Source: JABMMZ01 sp040403495
GTDB lineage: Bacteria; Bacteroidota; Bacteroidia; NS11-12g; UBA955
Length of the DNA: 64,000 bases
Assembly (NCBI GenBank): GCA_040403495.1
Contig: JBBAKM010000001.1
Location: forward strand, 1-64,000
Direction of reading: 5' to 3'
The position numbers and the translations under genes are program-made. Under the pieces are notes generated by a model. It did not search any database, had not been told where the DNA came from, and saw nothing but the letters and a program-made list of their open reading frames with translations. Below, piece by piece: positions 51,976 to 61,675 of the stretch (the first letter of the stretch is position 1; every line of letters starts with the position of its first letter).

Positions 51976-52629
51976 TTAACTTCTGTAACATTCCATAAAT
52001 GCTCTCCATTGACGGTCTGTTAAAGTTGCTTTAATGCCTCTTAAGAATTTTTCATAACACATTCTTAAATTTGAAGCATAACTCATTTTTATTTTTCTTA
52101 AACTTTCAACAAAATCTTTTCTTAACATTTGCATTTTTTCTTCAAATTGTGCTTTTGTAATATCACCACGTTTCAATTTTGCTAAAGCCTCTTGTCTGAT
52201 GTTCTCAATTCTTTTTCTTAGTAACTCATAAGCCTCTCTGTGTTTTTTTACATCCGCAGCTTTGCATCCTTCAAATTGACGAAGGGTTAAACGCAATGAA
52301 GCAACTTGTGCATCTGTTAAATCTAGTTTTTTGATACAAGAAATGAATCTTCTCTCAACAGTTCGCTTGTAGCCAGCATTATCCATGTCTTGTTCTACAA
52401 GTAAATAAGATTCCGCTAAACCTTCATTCTGTGAAGAAAATTCTTGCTCTTCATTGCCATCAATAACTTCTACTTCTTGGTAGTTTTTGTCAGTTTGGTC
52501 TAACACACTTATCAAGTCTTCAGTTGTAGTAGGTGCAGTAGGAGTAGCTGTTTCTTTTTTACAACTAGCGAAATTGATTAACAAAGCAATTCCTAAAATG
52601 AATACTGGGGTTAAAAATTTAAATTTCAT
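51976..52629 (-). CDS. Spy/CpxP-like lipoprotein
   Basis: A 217-residue lipoprotein (lipid Cys23 in INFASC). After a Thr/Pro/Glu-rich linker the protein is helical and carries two LTxxQ motifs, LTDAQ (about residue 104) and LTDRQ (about 203), the mark of the Spy/CpxP periplasmic chaperone family. Four further Cys (in FISCIK, FEGCKA, LRMCYE and FMECYR) could form two disulfides across the helical cradle. A role in buffering unfolded envelope proteins or metals is inferred from the family. Confidence 0.7.
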   Translation of the reverse strand: MKFKFLTPVFILGIALLINFASCKKETATPTAPTTTEDLISVLDQTDKNYQEVEVIDGNEEQEFSSQNEGLAESYLLVEQDMDNAGYKRTVERRFISCIKKLDLTDAQVASLRLTLRQFEGCKAADVKKHREAYELLRKRIENIRQEALAKLKRGDITKAQFEEKMQMLRKDFVESLRKIKMSYASNLRMCYEKFLRGIKATLTDRQWRAFMECYRS

Positions 52630-52732
52630 AATATTTGATTATTTTAAGGTTATTTTGACTTTTAGACTATACTTTTTTTTAAGGTTGCTTTAAAAGTTGA
52701 TAATTTGTTGTAATAACCTGTAAATGAGTTAA

Positions 52733-53860
52733 TTATTTTTTCAATTTAAATAGTTTATCATCTATAATAAACTTAATGTAGCAAGAATAATTGTATTGAA
52801 ACCTTCCATATTCAAAGTCATAAAAGGGTTCTAATCTTAAATCAATAAAAGTGCCTTTGTTAAGTTTTTGCGAAAATAACACACGACTCATTAGCATTTT
52901 ACGCGATTGACGATTAAGGTATATGTCGTAAATATTATAGTTGTTGTAAATTTGAGTACCAACAGGTGATTGGTATTCTCTGCCATGCCAATAGTTAATC
53001 ATCCATTCTATGTGTTTGTATTTAAGTGATAAGGAGTGCCAATTGGCATTTCCATTCAAAAATGGCTGTGATATAGTAGGAGAAAAATCTCTAGCATGTA
53101 AAAAATAATGTTCAGTTTTTAAGGTCAAATTAGGACTAATATTACTTCGCCACTTTAAACCGTAGGCAACATTAATGCGTGAATAAATGGGGTTAGGATT
53201 AGGATTCAATTGTCCACCACGGTGGCAAAGTGTGCCCTGTAAAGGAAATGAGAGAAAATTTTTTGAATTGTTATAAATGGTTTTTTCTGAGGTAAAACCC
53301 GTTACAAACCGTTCTTGATTTGTAGTCGTTCTGTAGGTAGGTTCATCCCACACCAAAAAATTATTGAAAGTAAATGTTTTTCCAGTGTATATTCCTTGAA
53401 TTCCATTTTCTATTCTATTGGTTATGGCACGGTCAATATTATACATGGGTTCTATAAAACCATAATTCATGTGTCCTTGTAACATGCCAAAATTATAACG
53501 CCATTTGTGTTTGAAGTAGGAAATAGAAACGACTGGTTGGACCGTGTTTAATTTGGTACTCCCAAAATCATGACGGGTTATAAACCCAACTTTAATCATT
53601 AAGTTTTTATGAGGATTGTACTTTAAATATCCCTGAACCATGGAACCAAAATAGGTTTGCCCTTTTTCAATAATATCAAAATATTCAGTGTTTCTGTAAA
53701 AATTGAAAACCTCAAAATTATAATTCACATTTTGTGTGTCATTTAAGTTAACAGAATCTTTTTGTTTAAGGATATTGTTTTCTAGTTGTCCATATACAGC
53801 ATTAGTTGCCAATAGAGATAAACAAACAATAATTGTTAAAAGTGAACGTTTTATATTCAT
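52733..53860 (-). CDS. Hypothetical outer-membrane beta-barrel protein
   Basis: A 375-residue exported protein with a signal peptide (ending NAVYGQ). It is made of many aromatic, alternating strands (such as YFGSMVQGYLKYNPHKNLMIKVGFITRH and WHSLSLKYKHIEWMINYWHGREY) and ends in a hydrophobic/aromatic strand, all consistent with a barrel of 14 or more strands. No family is recognised with confidence. It is divergent from the DUF3108 gene, with overlapping -7 elements between them, so the two are probably coregulated. Confidence 0.65.
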   Translation of the reverse strand: MNIKRSLLTIIVCLSLLATNAVYGQLENNILKQKDSVNLNDTQNVNYNFEVFNFYRNTEYFDIIEKGQTYFGSMVQGYLKYNPHKNLMIKVGFITRHDFGSTKLNTVQPVVSISYFKHKWRYNFGMLQGHMNYGFIEPMYNIDRAITNRIENGIQGIYTGKTFTFNNFLVWDEPTYRTTTNQERFVTGFTSEKTIYNNSKNFLSFPLQGTLCHRGGQLNPNPNPIYSRINVAYGLKWRSNISPNLTLKTEHYFLHARDFSPTISQPFLNGNANWHSLSLKYKHIEWMINYWHGREYQSPVGTQIYNNYNIYDIYLNRQSRKMLMSRVLFSQKLNKGTFIDLRLEPFYDFEYGRFQYNYSCYIKFIIDDKLFKLKK

Positions 53861-53871
53861 TGAGATGGTTT

Positions 53872-53888
53872 CAAAAATAGTATTTTTG
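53872..53888. promoter_or_regulatory. Back-to-back -7 elements of a divergent promoter
   Basis: CAAAAATA (53872-53879) and TATTTTTG (53881-53888) are mirror images around one base. Read on the minus strand the first is TATTTTTG, 11 nt before the barrel gene; the second faces the DUF3108 gene, with TTG at 53860-53862 as a possible -33 box 18 nt away. Confidence 0.6.
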
Positions 53889-53926
53889 GAATGGTTTTTG
53901 AAATACTTATAAAAAAATCAAATAAA

Positions 53927-54790
53927 ATGAACATCATTCGTCCAAATTCAGCCTTTTTTATTACGCTTTGGTCTTTGTTGCCTTTTGTGTTCTTGTCTGC
54001 ATTTACTTTTATTCCTCAACCCACAGATATTCCTCAACCCACAGAAACAAATGCCGATAAGGAACAATTTGCTTACAGAAAAATGAGTAATCAAGCCTTT
54101 GGTTTTAATGAAAAATTAAGTTACAGAGTGCATTATGGTGTTATTAATGCGGCTGCTGTTACTATGGAAGTTGGACCTCAGTTTATTGAAAAATCTGACA
54201 GAAAATGTTACCAAATTAAAGCGGATGGTAGAACCCTTAAATCATTTGATTGGGCTTATAAAGTGAGAGATAAGTTCGAAAGCTATGTAGATAATGAAGC
54301 TTTAGCACCTATCAGTTACAATAAAAGTGTTCAAGAAGATAAATATGTAGACAATGATTTGGTTAATTTTAAACACAATAAGAAAAAATTATACGGAATC
54401 AAAGGGGTTTTGGACATGCCTGAATACACCCACGATATAATTTCAGCTTTATATTATGTTAGAAATTTGGACTTTTCTAATGCTAAAAAAGGAGATAAAT
54501 ACCCTGTTGATATATACCTAGATAACAAAATATACCATCTTGGTTTTAAATACGATGGCAAAGAAACCATTAGTACTGATATTGGTAAAATTAAATGCCT
54601 TAGATTTGTTCCTATCCTTGTGGTTGACAGAGTTTTTAAGGACCAAGATGACATGACTGTTTGGGTTAGTGATGATGCCAATAAAATTCCTATTCGTGTT
54701 AAAGCTAAAATAATGGTAGGTTCTATTAAAGCGGATATTACCAGTTACAGCGGACTTAAAAATGAATTTAAAGCACTTGTAAGTAAGTAA
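53927..54790 (+). CDS. DUF3108 domain protein
   Basis: A 287-residue exported protein from the ATG at 53927; the earlier ATG at 53891 would bury the signal peptide (MNIIRPNSAFFITLWSLLPFVFLSAF). The mature part fits DUF3108: EKLSYRVHYGVINAAAVTME, KADGRTLKSFDWAYKVRDKFESYVD, and TVWVSDDANKIPIRVKAKIMVGSIKADI at the end. The fold is beta-rich and periplasmic. The family has no settled function but often neighbours envelope-assembly genes. It converges on the giant PKD gene with 9 nt between stops. Confidence 0.87.
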   Translation: MNIIRPNSAFFITLWSLLPFVFLSAFTFIPQPTDIPQPTETNADKEQFAYRKMSNQAFGFNEKLSYRVHYGVINAAAVTMEVGPQFIEKSDRKCYQIKADGRTLKSFDWAYKVRDKFESYVDNEALAPISYNKSVQEDKYVDNDLVNFKHNKKKLYGIKGVLDMPEYTHDIISALYYVRNLDFSNAKKGDKYPVDIYLDNKIYHLGFKYDGKETISTDIGKIKCLRFVPILVVDRVFKDQDDMTVWVSDDANKIPIRVKAKIMVGSIKADITSYSGLKNEFKALVSK

Positions 54791-54799
54791 GGAAGGAAG

Positions 54800-57700
54800 T
54801 TAACGGTCCCAAATTAAACGTACAACTCCGTTGAGGGTAGGTTCGTTTTCATTGCTGCTTTTATATCTGTAGTTTAAAATATAATAGTAAGTGCCATCCA
54901 TGCATTCTTCTCCTGTGTTAAAGAGCCTCCCATTCCAATCATAGTTTTTGTCTTTACTCTCAAACACTAAAACACCCCATCTGTCGTATATTTTTAAATC
55001 GTAAAACGATTCTCCTCTTAAGTAAATATTAAACACATTGTTACCTTCGAGTTGGTCTTTGTCTTTACCCGAAAAACCATCTTTGCCGCTAGGCGTAAAT
55101 ACATTAGGAGGGATAATTGCCCTCTCATAATTATTCTTAATTCTTTTGCAAATGGTGTCTTTGCAACCTATGGCATTGGTGGCTTCCAAACAAATCCAAT
55201 TATAACCGGGATTTTGGAAAAAATCTTGACAAATGTATCTTTCTGGTTCAACTTGACTAGCATTTTGGGTAAATACTAAAGTTTTGTTTTTAGTAATGTC
55301 ATCTGAATGGAAAAATCCCCAACGGTATTTAACGCCATTTGTCGACGTATTAGTAAAGCAATACTTTGGTTCTTGGGTTGTGTCAATATCAAAATTAGCA
55401 ACGACGCTGTCCGCATAGACGGTAATAGTATCTAGTGTTGAACACGTTTTTTGTCCTAATCCAGAAAGGATTGGACTAAAAATCACAAAGTAAGAACCCG
55501 TTTGTTTCAATTGAAATGTTTTTTCAGGGATTGTTGTGGTAGATGGAATTTGATTAATAGACCAAAAGTAATTTTGATAAGTTGCAAACGTATTGATAGT
55601 TGCTTTTATGGTAATGGAATCTCCGACACATACAATGTTAGGAATTGCACTTAGGTCGATTTGGTCATAAGGCAACACTGTAATTCGTATTTTATTTATG
55701 GTGTCCGGGAAAGTAGAAGAGCAGTATTTTCCCGAATTTTCTATGCTGTCATATTGTGTTAAATACACGTCGAAAATTCCCGTTTGTTTGTATTGATGCC
55801 ATACCAAACCGGTGTCTTTCTGTGGTTGAAATTGGCCATCACCAAAACTCCAAAGCCATTGTGCAGATTTGGTGAAATCCCGTGAAACATTTTTAAACAA
55901 AACACTGTCATTGACACAAATGGTAGATTCTGTTTCTACAATAAAGGTAGGCAGCGGTCCGGGAATATCAATATCTAAAAAGACGGAATCTCTACATCCC
56001 TTTGCGGTACTTATGTATAGCCATATTCTAAAGGTGCCATTTCTTACAAAGTCGTGCCCAATTTGTGCCGGACGGTCTTTGTAATATTCGGACAATGGAC
56101 TGCCATCTCCCCAATCTATTGCCCAGTATATAATATCATCACAAGGAGGTAAGCCTTTTAAAACACAAGGGTCTATGATTTTTGAAGTGTCAAATAATTC
56201 AATAATGGTTTTGCAATTTGGTCTGTTAAAGTCAATAAAAAATCCTGCTTTTGGTCCTAGAACATATAAGTTTTGCTTGAAAGTGTCTGCACATCGATTG
56301 CTGTCTGAAGTCAACATTCTAAGGGTGTAAAATCCAGCTTGTTTGTAATATATACCGCCCGGTTCATTGCCTATTGTTAAAGTAGGATTCGCCAAGCCCA
56401 ATCTGCCATAAGGCATTACACCAAATATGGTATTCGGATTATTGGGATTATCATCCTGTTTGCTAAAATCCCATATTGTGCGCCCCTCTCTATTGATATT
56501 GCCTGCCTCATTTTCTCTTAACGTCCAATAGTCTATTGTGTCTAAAGACCCAAATGAGGAGGTGTCTGCCGAGTAATATCTTAAATTACTCATTACTTCA
56601 ACTGGTTGACCAGCACAAAATACACTGTCTACAACAGTCATGTCTCCATAAAAACCTACAATCACCATTTGTTCTTTTTCTAAAGGGCAATAGTTGGGGA
56701 AGTTGGTTTCTATATTTCTAACCATTTTGTATGCACCACTTTTAGGTGTGCTAAAACAATAAGATTGATAGTTTTTCCCATTTTTAGTTATTTGATCCAA
56801 TGGATTAAAACTACTGTCTTTAAAGTGTAAAATGGTAGATGAATCAATGATATATTCAAAAAACAATTCATTCCCAAATCCTGTGGTGTCAATACAACCC
56901 TTGCTGCCACTGTTTTTGTCTCCTATAATTCCAACTTTGTTCCAAATTAACGAAACCAATTGACTGTCACTAAAATCATCAATTGATAAACCTATTGCTG
57001 AAAGTTTATCCTTCAGTTTTTGATTGTTTATAGACTTTAGGAGTTTAACATGGTGTTTGTGAACTATAGCAGTGAAAACAGTGTCAGTTTGAGTAGGGTT
57101 TAAACCATTTTTTGCAGCATCGTATCGTTTAATGACCACAAAATTTACTTTCTGATTAGGGTAGCGTGGGTTCGACTGTACCTTAAAATAGGTTTCTGTT
57201 ATTTTTTGAACAGTATCTCCAGTATTGTGATTAATGAAAAACCAATTGTTGGCATAGGCAAGCTGATTGTATTCTCTCGACTGTGGTGAAGGAATATTAA
57301 CGCAAATGGGTTCATTAGGGCAAACGTGGTAAACGTTTTTGGCTAATTTAGATAGTATATTAAAGTTGGCGTTTAAATAAGGGAACGATGCAAAATTTGG
57401 ATAATAGACAGTGTCTTCGCAATAATTGGAACCTGTGCCATTTCCAATAATTAATGCAATATTTAGTTTTTGAACGCCTTTTTTTGATAGGATGGAATCA
57501 CTGTATTTTTTAAAAAATATGGAATTAAATGGCCCCTGACTTGCATAGCCTCTGTAAGGAGGTCCACTGTTTAAATAAGGGCCAAGTCTAACTTCTCCAT
57601 CATACAAGTCATTGACTAATTTCCAGTCATTTGGGGTATTGATATAATCGAAATTGATTTTTGCTGTAGATTGTGTGCATCCAGGTTTGGTGTCGGATAA

Positions 57701-59896
57701 GCTGAATTCAATAACCTTATCTGTATAACCATAACAAAACTGATTCTCTATATTTAATTTTTTTGCAGATGGAGGTAACAATGCCACATTAACGGTGCTT
57801 CTGCTTTCACAAGCTAGAGGATGCGAAGTGTCTCGAACAATTAATTCAATAGGAAAACATTTGGGAATTCGCTCGTAAAAAAGTTTGCGATGTAAATCAA
57901 AATTGATGCTGTCGAATGATGTAATTCGAGGGTTTTTTAATGCCCCAATAATGGTGTGGTGTGGCTGAATTTCTTGTAAAGGAATGCTGTCAATCCTTGC
58001 TAATAAACTATAAATAAATAAACAAGAATCATCTGAATTGTCAACTTGGATTTTCCAGTTTTTGCTGACGTTGAAATAGGAAGGGCCAGTAATATTCAAT
58101 AAACCCAATCCATTTTTTCGGTCAATACTAATTTGACTTTGTGATGGTATGTAAACCCTAATGTTAAAAGGACAATCTAAACTTCCTTTTCCGACAATGC
58201 CACTTGGAATTATTTGCTTTTTTAAGGATAGAAATACAGAACTGTCTTTTACCGATTTGCCAAGTGAATTGTTGCCATAATAAAGAATAGTATCTGTGGT
58301 TATAAATAAACTATCGCTGCTGTATAGTTTTCGTTTCGCACACGTTTGGTTTAGGCCATCAAAGAAACTAATTTCAAAAGGAAGAAAGCTGTATTTGTAA
58401 CGGTAAATTGAGTCCCAAGGGGTGTACCAATGTTGAGGTGTTTTTTCACGACTGTAATTGCAATTCAACCAAGTGTTTTTATTTTGCTGAACATCGGTAG
58501 TACATTGGTCGCAATACTCGTCTCCAAAATTCCAAAGTCGGATTGTGTTTTCGCCGTTTCTTACCTGATTGCGGGCAGTAGTTGAAATATTATTGGTGAA
58601 ATGATGACCTAAATTTCCAGCTTGTTTTCTGAACAAACTATCATCATTAAGCATATTGGTATCGTTATGATAAAACAAACTGCGATCGGTTACCATAATG
58701 CTATCTTTAATAGTGCATTGAAACCGTTTGTTGGGGTCCATGTAAACAGGTTCAATCATTGCTTTTGGTCCTATAACAATTAAAGTATCGTATAAATTAA
58801 AAGGTCCACAAGGATGCGAAATTCGACAATTGATAAGTTTGGGTCCAAGAGTATTGTAGGATTGTATTCCTTTAAATTGATTGGCTATGCCGGGGTTGAA
58901 ACGCCATGATATATCTCGTTCTGTGATAAAATTGCTTAAGGTGGTAGGAAGCAATTGGTATGCAATGGTATCGTCCACACAAATGGAATCTCTACTCAAT
59001 AAAATCCTTGGTTTTAAATTGAACATCGTAATGTCCTTTAAATTAAAAACAACGGTGCATCCCGATTTCGTTTTTACAACTAATTTGGGTGAAAAAATTT
59101 TGGTGCTTGCATTCCCAATATTGTAGGTGTGTGAAATGGAATCCCAATTAATTGAGTCTTTAAAACCATCCCCAAAATCCCAATAATAAGATTTTAAATC
59201 GCTGGTTTTTAGTTGTGATAAATTGGTGAATTTTACCCTCGAAGTAACACCACAAGGTGCAGTAGAAAACTGGAAATTAGCAAACAAGGCAGGTGCAAAA
59301 TCTGTTTTCAAAGCATTAGGATATTTATACCGCGATATGCAACCATTGCAATCCTCCACCTCAATAAGTAAATTAACTGTTGTACCTTGTGGGTCATTGA
59401 TTGTTTTGCAAAATGTAGCGGGTAAAGAAACGGGATTGAATTTAGTGCCTGTTTTTGTTATCAATTCACCATCGCTAAATAAATATTTGATAGAAACAAT
59501 ACAGTTATTACCATCACCCGATAAACTTGAATCACGAAAGCAAAAAGCATTGTTTTCAAAGCATTGAACAGAATCGGTTAATAAGCGGCTTCGAATGATT
59601 GGTAAAGGTTTTATAGTCAATGTGAGTTGACCTGAACAAGGTTTTCCGTTAGCCAAAGTACATGAAAAAGTGACAATTTTGACGCCTGTAGTTGTAAATC
59701 TAAAAACAGGTTTTATGGTAGTGTTATTACTCCCTTCTCCATTGAAATTCCAAAGAAAATTACTTGCTCCTGGGTTGTTTCCATTGAATTCTATTGGATT
59801 GTTGACACATTGAGTTCCAGAAAATGAAGGTTGACATTGTCCATAAATGTTTAGAGCAGTAAAGAAACTAACAATATATAAAACAAATATTTTCAA
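54800..59896 (-). CDS. Giant PKD-domain surface protein with CHU_C/T9SS type B C-terminus
   Basis: A 1698-residue secreted protein. MKIFVLYIVSFFTALNIYGQ is the signal peptide; the start codon is TTG because an in-frame stop lies 3 nt upstream. Several PKD-like Ig domains are visible by their YxWDFGDG words (YYWDFGDGFKD near 240, WAIDWGDGSPLSEYY near 1270, WLWSFGDGQFQPQKD near 1350), and many Cys pairs occur. The last about 90 residues (VFTPSGKDGFSG...LKIYDRWGVLVFES...DGTYYYIL) form the gliding-motility-associated CHU_C domain, the T9SS type B signal. It should sit on the cell surface as an adhesin or structural protein; the ligand is unknown. Confidence 0.9.
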   Translation of the reverse strand: MKIFVLYIVSFFTALNIYGQCQPSFSGTQCVNNPIEFNGNNPGASNFLWNFNGEGSNNTTIKPVFRFTTTGVKIVTFSCTLANGKPCSGQLTLTIKPLPIIRSRLLTDSVQCFENNAFCFRDSSLSGDGNNCIVSIKYLFSDGELITKTGTKFNPVSLPATFCKTINDPQGTTVNLLIEVEDCNGCISRYKYPNALKTDFAPALFANFQFSTAPCGVTSRVKFTNLSQLKTSDLKSYYWDFGDGFKDSINWDSISHTYNIGNASTKIFSPKLVVKTKSGCTVVFNLKDITMFNLKPRILLSRDSICVDDTIAYQLLPTTLSNFITERDISWRFNPGIANQFKGIQSYNTLGPKLINCRISHPCGPFNLYDTLIVIGPKAMIEPVYMDPNKRFQCTIKDSIMVTDRSLFYHNDTNMLNDDSLFRKQAGNLGHHFTNNISTTARNQVRNGENTIRLWNFGDEYCDQCTTDVQQNKNTWLNCNYSREKTPQHWYTPWDSIYRYKYSFLPFEISFFDGLNQTCAKRKLYSSDSLFITTDTILYYGNNSLGKSVKDSSVFLSLKKQIIPSGIVGKGSLDCPFNIRVYIPSQSQISIDRKNGLGLLNITGPSYFNVSKNWKIQVDNSDDSCLFIYSLLARIDSIPLQEIQPHHTIIGALKNPRITSFDSINFDLHRKLFYERIPKCFPIELIVRDTSHPLACESRSTVNVALLPPSAKKLNIENQFCYGYTDKVIEFSLSDTKPGCTQSTAKINFDYINTPNDWKLVNDLYDGEVRLGPYLNSGPPYRGYASQGPFNSIFFKKYSDSILSKKGVQKLNIALIIGNGTGSNYCEDTVYYPNFASFPYLNANFNILSKLAKNVYHVCPNEPICVNIPSPQSREYNQLAYANNWFFINHNTGDTVQKITETYFKVQSNPRYPNQKVNFVVIKRYDAAKNGLNPTQTDTVFTAIVHKHHVKLLKSINNQKLKDKLSAIGLSIDDFSDSQLVSLIWNKVGIIGDKNSGSKGCIDTTGFGNELFFEYIIDSSTILHFKDSSFNPLDQITKNGKNYQSYCFSTPKSGAYKMVRNIETNFPNYCPLEKEQMVIVGFYGDMTVVDSVFCAGQPVEVMSNLRYYSADTSSFGSLDTIDYWTLRENEAGNINREGRTIWDFSKQDDNPNNPNTIFGVMPYGRLGLANPTLTIGNEPGGIYYKQAGFYTLRMLTSDSNRCADTFKQNLYVLGPKAGFFIDFNRPNCKTIIELFDTSKIIDPCVLKGLPPCDDIIYWAIDWGDGSPLSEYYKDRPAQIGHDFVRNGTFRIWLYISTAKGCRDSVFLDIDIPGPLPTFIVETESTICVNDSVLFKNVSRDFTKSAQWLWSFGDGQFQPQKDTGLVWHQYKQTGIFDVYLTQYDSIENSGKYCSSTFPDTINKIRITVLPYDQIDLSAIPNIVCVGDSITIKATINTFATYQNYFWSINQIPSTTTIPEKTFQLKQTGSYFVIFSPILSGLGQKTCSTLDTITVYADSVVANFDIDTTQEPKYCFTNTSTNGVKYRWGFFHSDDITKNKTLVFTQNASQVEPERYICQDFFQNPGYNWICLEATNAIGCKDTICKRIKNNYERAIIPPNVFTPSGKDGFSGKDKDQLEGNNVFNIYLRGESFYDLKIYDRWGVLVFESKDKNYDWNGRLFNTGEECMDGTYYYILNYRYKSSNENEPTLNGVVRLIWDR

Positions 59897-59952
59897 TGTT
59901 TATGATTAATCATATTCTATAGACGTATTGATTTAAAATTAGTTGCATATTA

Positions 59953-60774
59953 TTATGCCAAAAAATAATAACAAGCAGTAGTAAAAGGCAAAGAAATAAA
60001 GAGTGCATCAAAACGGTCGAGTATGCCGCCATGCCCAGGAATTAGAGTCCCTGAATCTTTTATTTGATGTTGGCGTTTCAATTGACTCTCTACCAAATCG
60101 CCTAAAGTGCCAAATACAACACTAAGAAAGGCAATTAATAAATTCAGTTTTACAGAAATGCCAAACCATTGAGACAGTAATATTGAAAAACCAACGGTTA
60201 AAACAAGTGCGCCAATAAAGCCTTCTACCGTTTTCTTAGGAGAAATTTTTTCGAAAAGTTTATGCTTACCAAATGCCTTGCCACATAAGTAAGCGAATGT
60301 ATCACTGCACCATATTAATACAAATAAGTTTAAGGCTAAGTAGGGTTTGAACTCCATTTGTGGGGATTCATATTGTCCATCAGATTTCATTACAGAAAGC
60401 AAAAATAAAAACAAAGGAAATGCAATGTAAAATAGCCCTGATAAAAGCAAAGGAATGTTTTTCCAAGAATGTTTTGATTTGAAAAGGGAATAGATGAAAG
60501 AGCTCGTTACCAATAATATGACACCGAATAAGGCAAAATCAATCCTGCCATCGATCCAAAAATAGGCACTGATGATAGCAAGTCCTAAAAGGGTGAAAAT
60601 CAATTGTAAAAAATAGGCTTCTTTACGCATCACAATTTTGTAGTACTCCATCATTCCCAAACCGCCAATTAATAGTAAAAGTATTAAAAAAGTATAGGGG
60701 CTATAGAGCGTCATTCCGCTTATAAATGCTATAAAAAAAAATCCAGTTATGGCCCTAAGCGTAAAATTATTCAT
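59953..60774 (-). CDS. cdsA: Phosphatidate cytidylyltransferase
   Basis: A 273-residue integral membrane enzyme making CDP-diacylglycerol from phosphatidate and CTP for phospholipid synthesis. About eight hydrophobic segments are present. The signature at the C-terminal end, SQLKRQHQIKDSGTLIPGHGG followed by ILDRFD, matches the family pattern. It overlaps the upstream CPBP gene by 8 nt, so the two are cotranscribed. Confidence 0.95.
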   Translation of the reverse strand: MNNFTLRAITGFFFIAFISGMTLYSPYTFLILLLLIGGLGMMEYYKIVMRKEAYFLQLIFTLLGLAIISAYFWIDGRIDFALFGVILLVTSSFIYSLFKSKHSWKNIPLLLSGLFYIAFPLFLFLLSVMKSDGQYESPQMEFKPYLALNLFVLIWCSDTFAYLCGKAFGKHKLFEKISPKKTVEGFIGALVLTVGFSILLSQWFGISVKLNLLIAFLSVVFGTLGDLVESQLKRQHQIKDSGTLIPGHGGILDRFDALFISLPFTTACYYFLA

Positions 60775-61675
60775 GTTTCAGTGAGATGTATTGCTTGTGC
60801 AAGTATATAAAATAAACTACAATAGAAAAAAAGCAAAGAAGGAAAAATGGAATGGAGGGACTGAAATTGTCATTAACTAGCTCATTGGCAATGTCATTAC
60901 CACCCTTTAAATAATAGGCTGTAACAGCTAAACCATTATTGAAAAAATGTAAAATAATACTTGGCCAAATACTTTTGGAATAGTGGCAGATATAGCCAAA
61001 AACAAGCGCTAAAAACAACATTGGAATAAATTGTTGCACATTAAGATGAATGCCCGCAAAAATAAAAGAGGTTACAAATATGCCAATATGCGTGTTTTTG
61101 AATCCTTCGATAAATAGTTTTTGAAGGGTTCCTCTGAAAAATATTTCCTCAAGTATAGCAGGAGTTAAGGCTACAAAAAATAAATTAATTAAATAGTCGG
61201 TGGGGGTATTCATTTGCAACATTTTAGTTAGCAAATGTTTGTTTTGTTTAGAGCTTAATTTTTCTATCCATTCCGGAAGGGCTATTTGTTGGTTGATTTG
61301 CAATAGCCAAGCCGATGTTATAGTAAGGGCAAAGAAAAGCGGGATTAGGTGGGCATAGATAATTTTGGGTTGTGCTGAATTAAAGTTAATTTGTTTGCCA
61401 AATGAATAAAAACGTATTTTGAAATACACCCACACAGAAAGCACCCAAGCTCCTAAGTTTGAGAAAAAGTTGTACAATTTAAGCGCCAATACCTCATTTG
61501 CAGTTTGAGGATTAACTATGGTAGCTTGATAATTGGAAAATGGGATATCAAAACCAACAATACCAATAAACATGCCTACATAACTGCCCACTATCATTCC
61601 TAGTATTGCCAAGCCAATAATGATAAATACATCAGCGATGGTTTGTATTGTGGTTTTATCATTGTAATTTTGCAT
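60767..61675 (-). CDS. CPBP family intramembrane glutamic protease
   Basis: A 302-residue membrane protein with about eight hydrophobic segments. The CAAX-protease (Abi) motifs are visible: EEIFFRG near residue 175 with the catalytic Glu pair, FIFAGIHL near 205 and a third conserved His/Asn segment FFNNGLAV near 245. Such proteins cut within the membrane; in bacteria the substrates are mostly unknown. Its start codon overlaps the divergent frame of dusB by 2 bp. Confidence 0.9.
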   Translation of the reverse strand: MQNYNDKTTIQTIADVFIIIGLAILGMIVGSYVGMFIGIVGFDIPFSNYQATIVNPQTANEVLALKLYNFFSNLGAWVLSVWVYFKIRFYSFGKQINFNSAQPKIIYAHLIPLFFALTITSAWLLQINQQIALPEWIEKLSSKQNKHLLTKMLQMNTPTDYLINLFFVALTPAILEEIFFRGTLQKLFIEGFKNTHIGIFVTSFIFAGIHLNVQQFIPMLFLALVFGYICHYSKSIWPSIILHFFNNGLAVTAYYLKGGNDIANELVNDNFSPSIPFFLLCFFSIVVYFIYLHKQYISLKHE

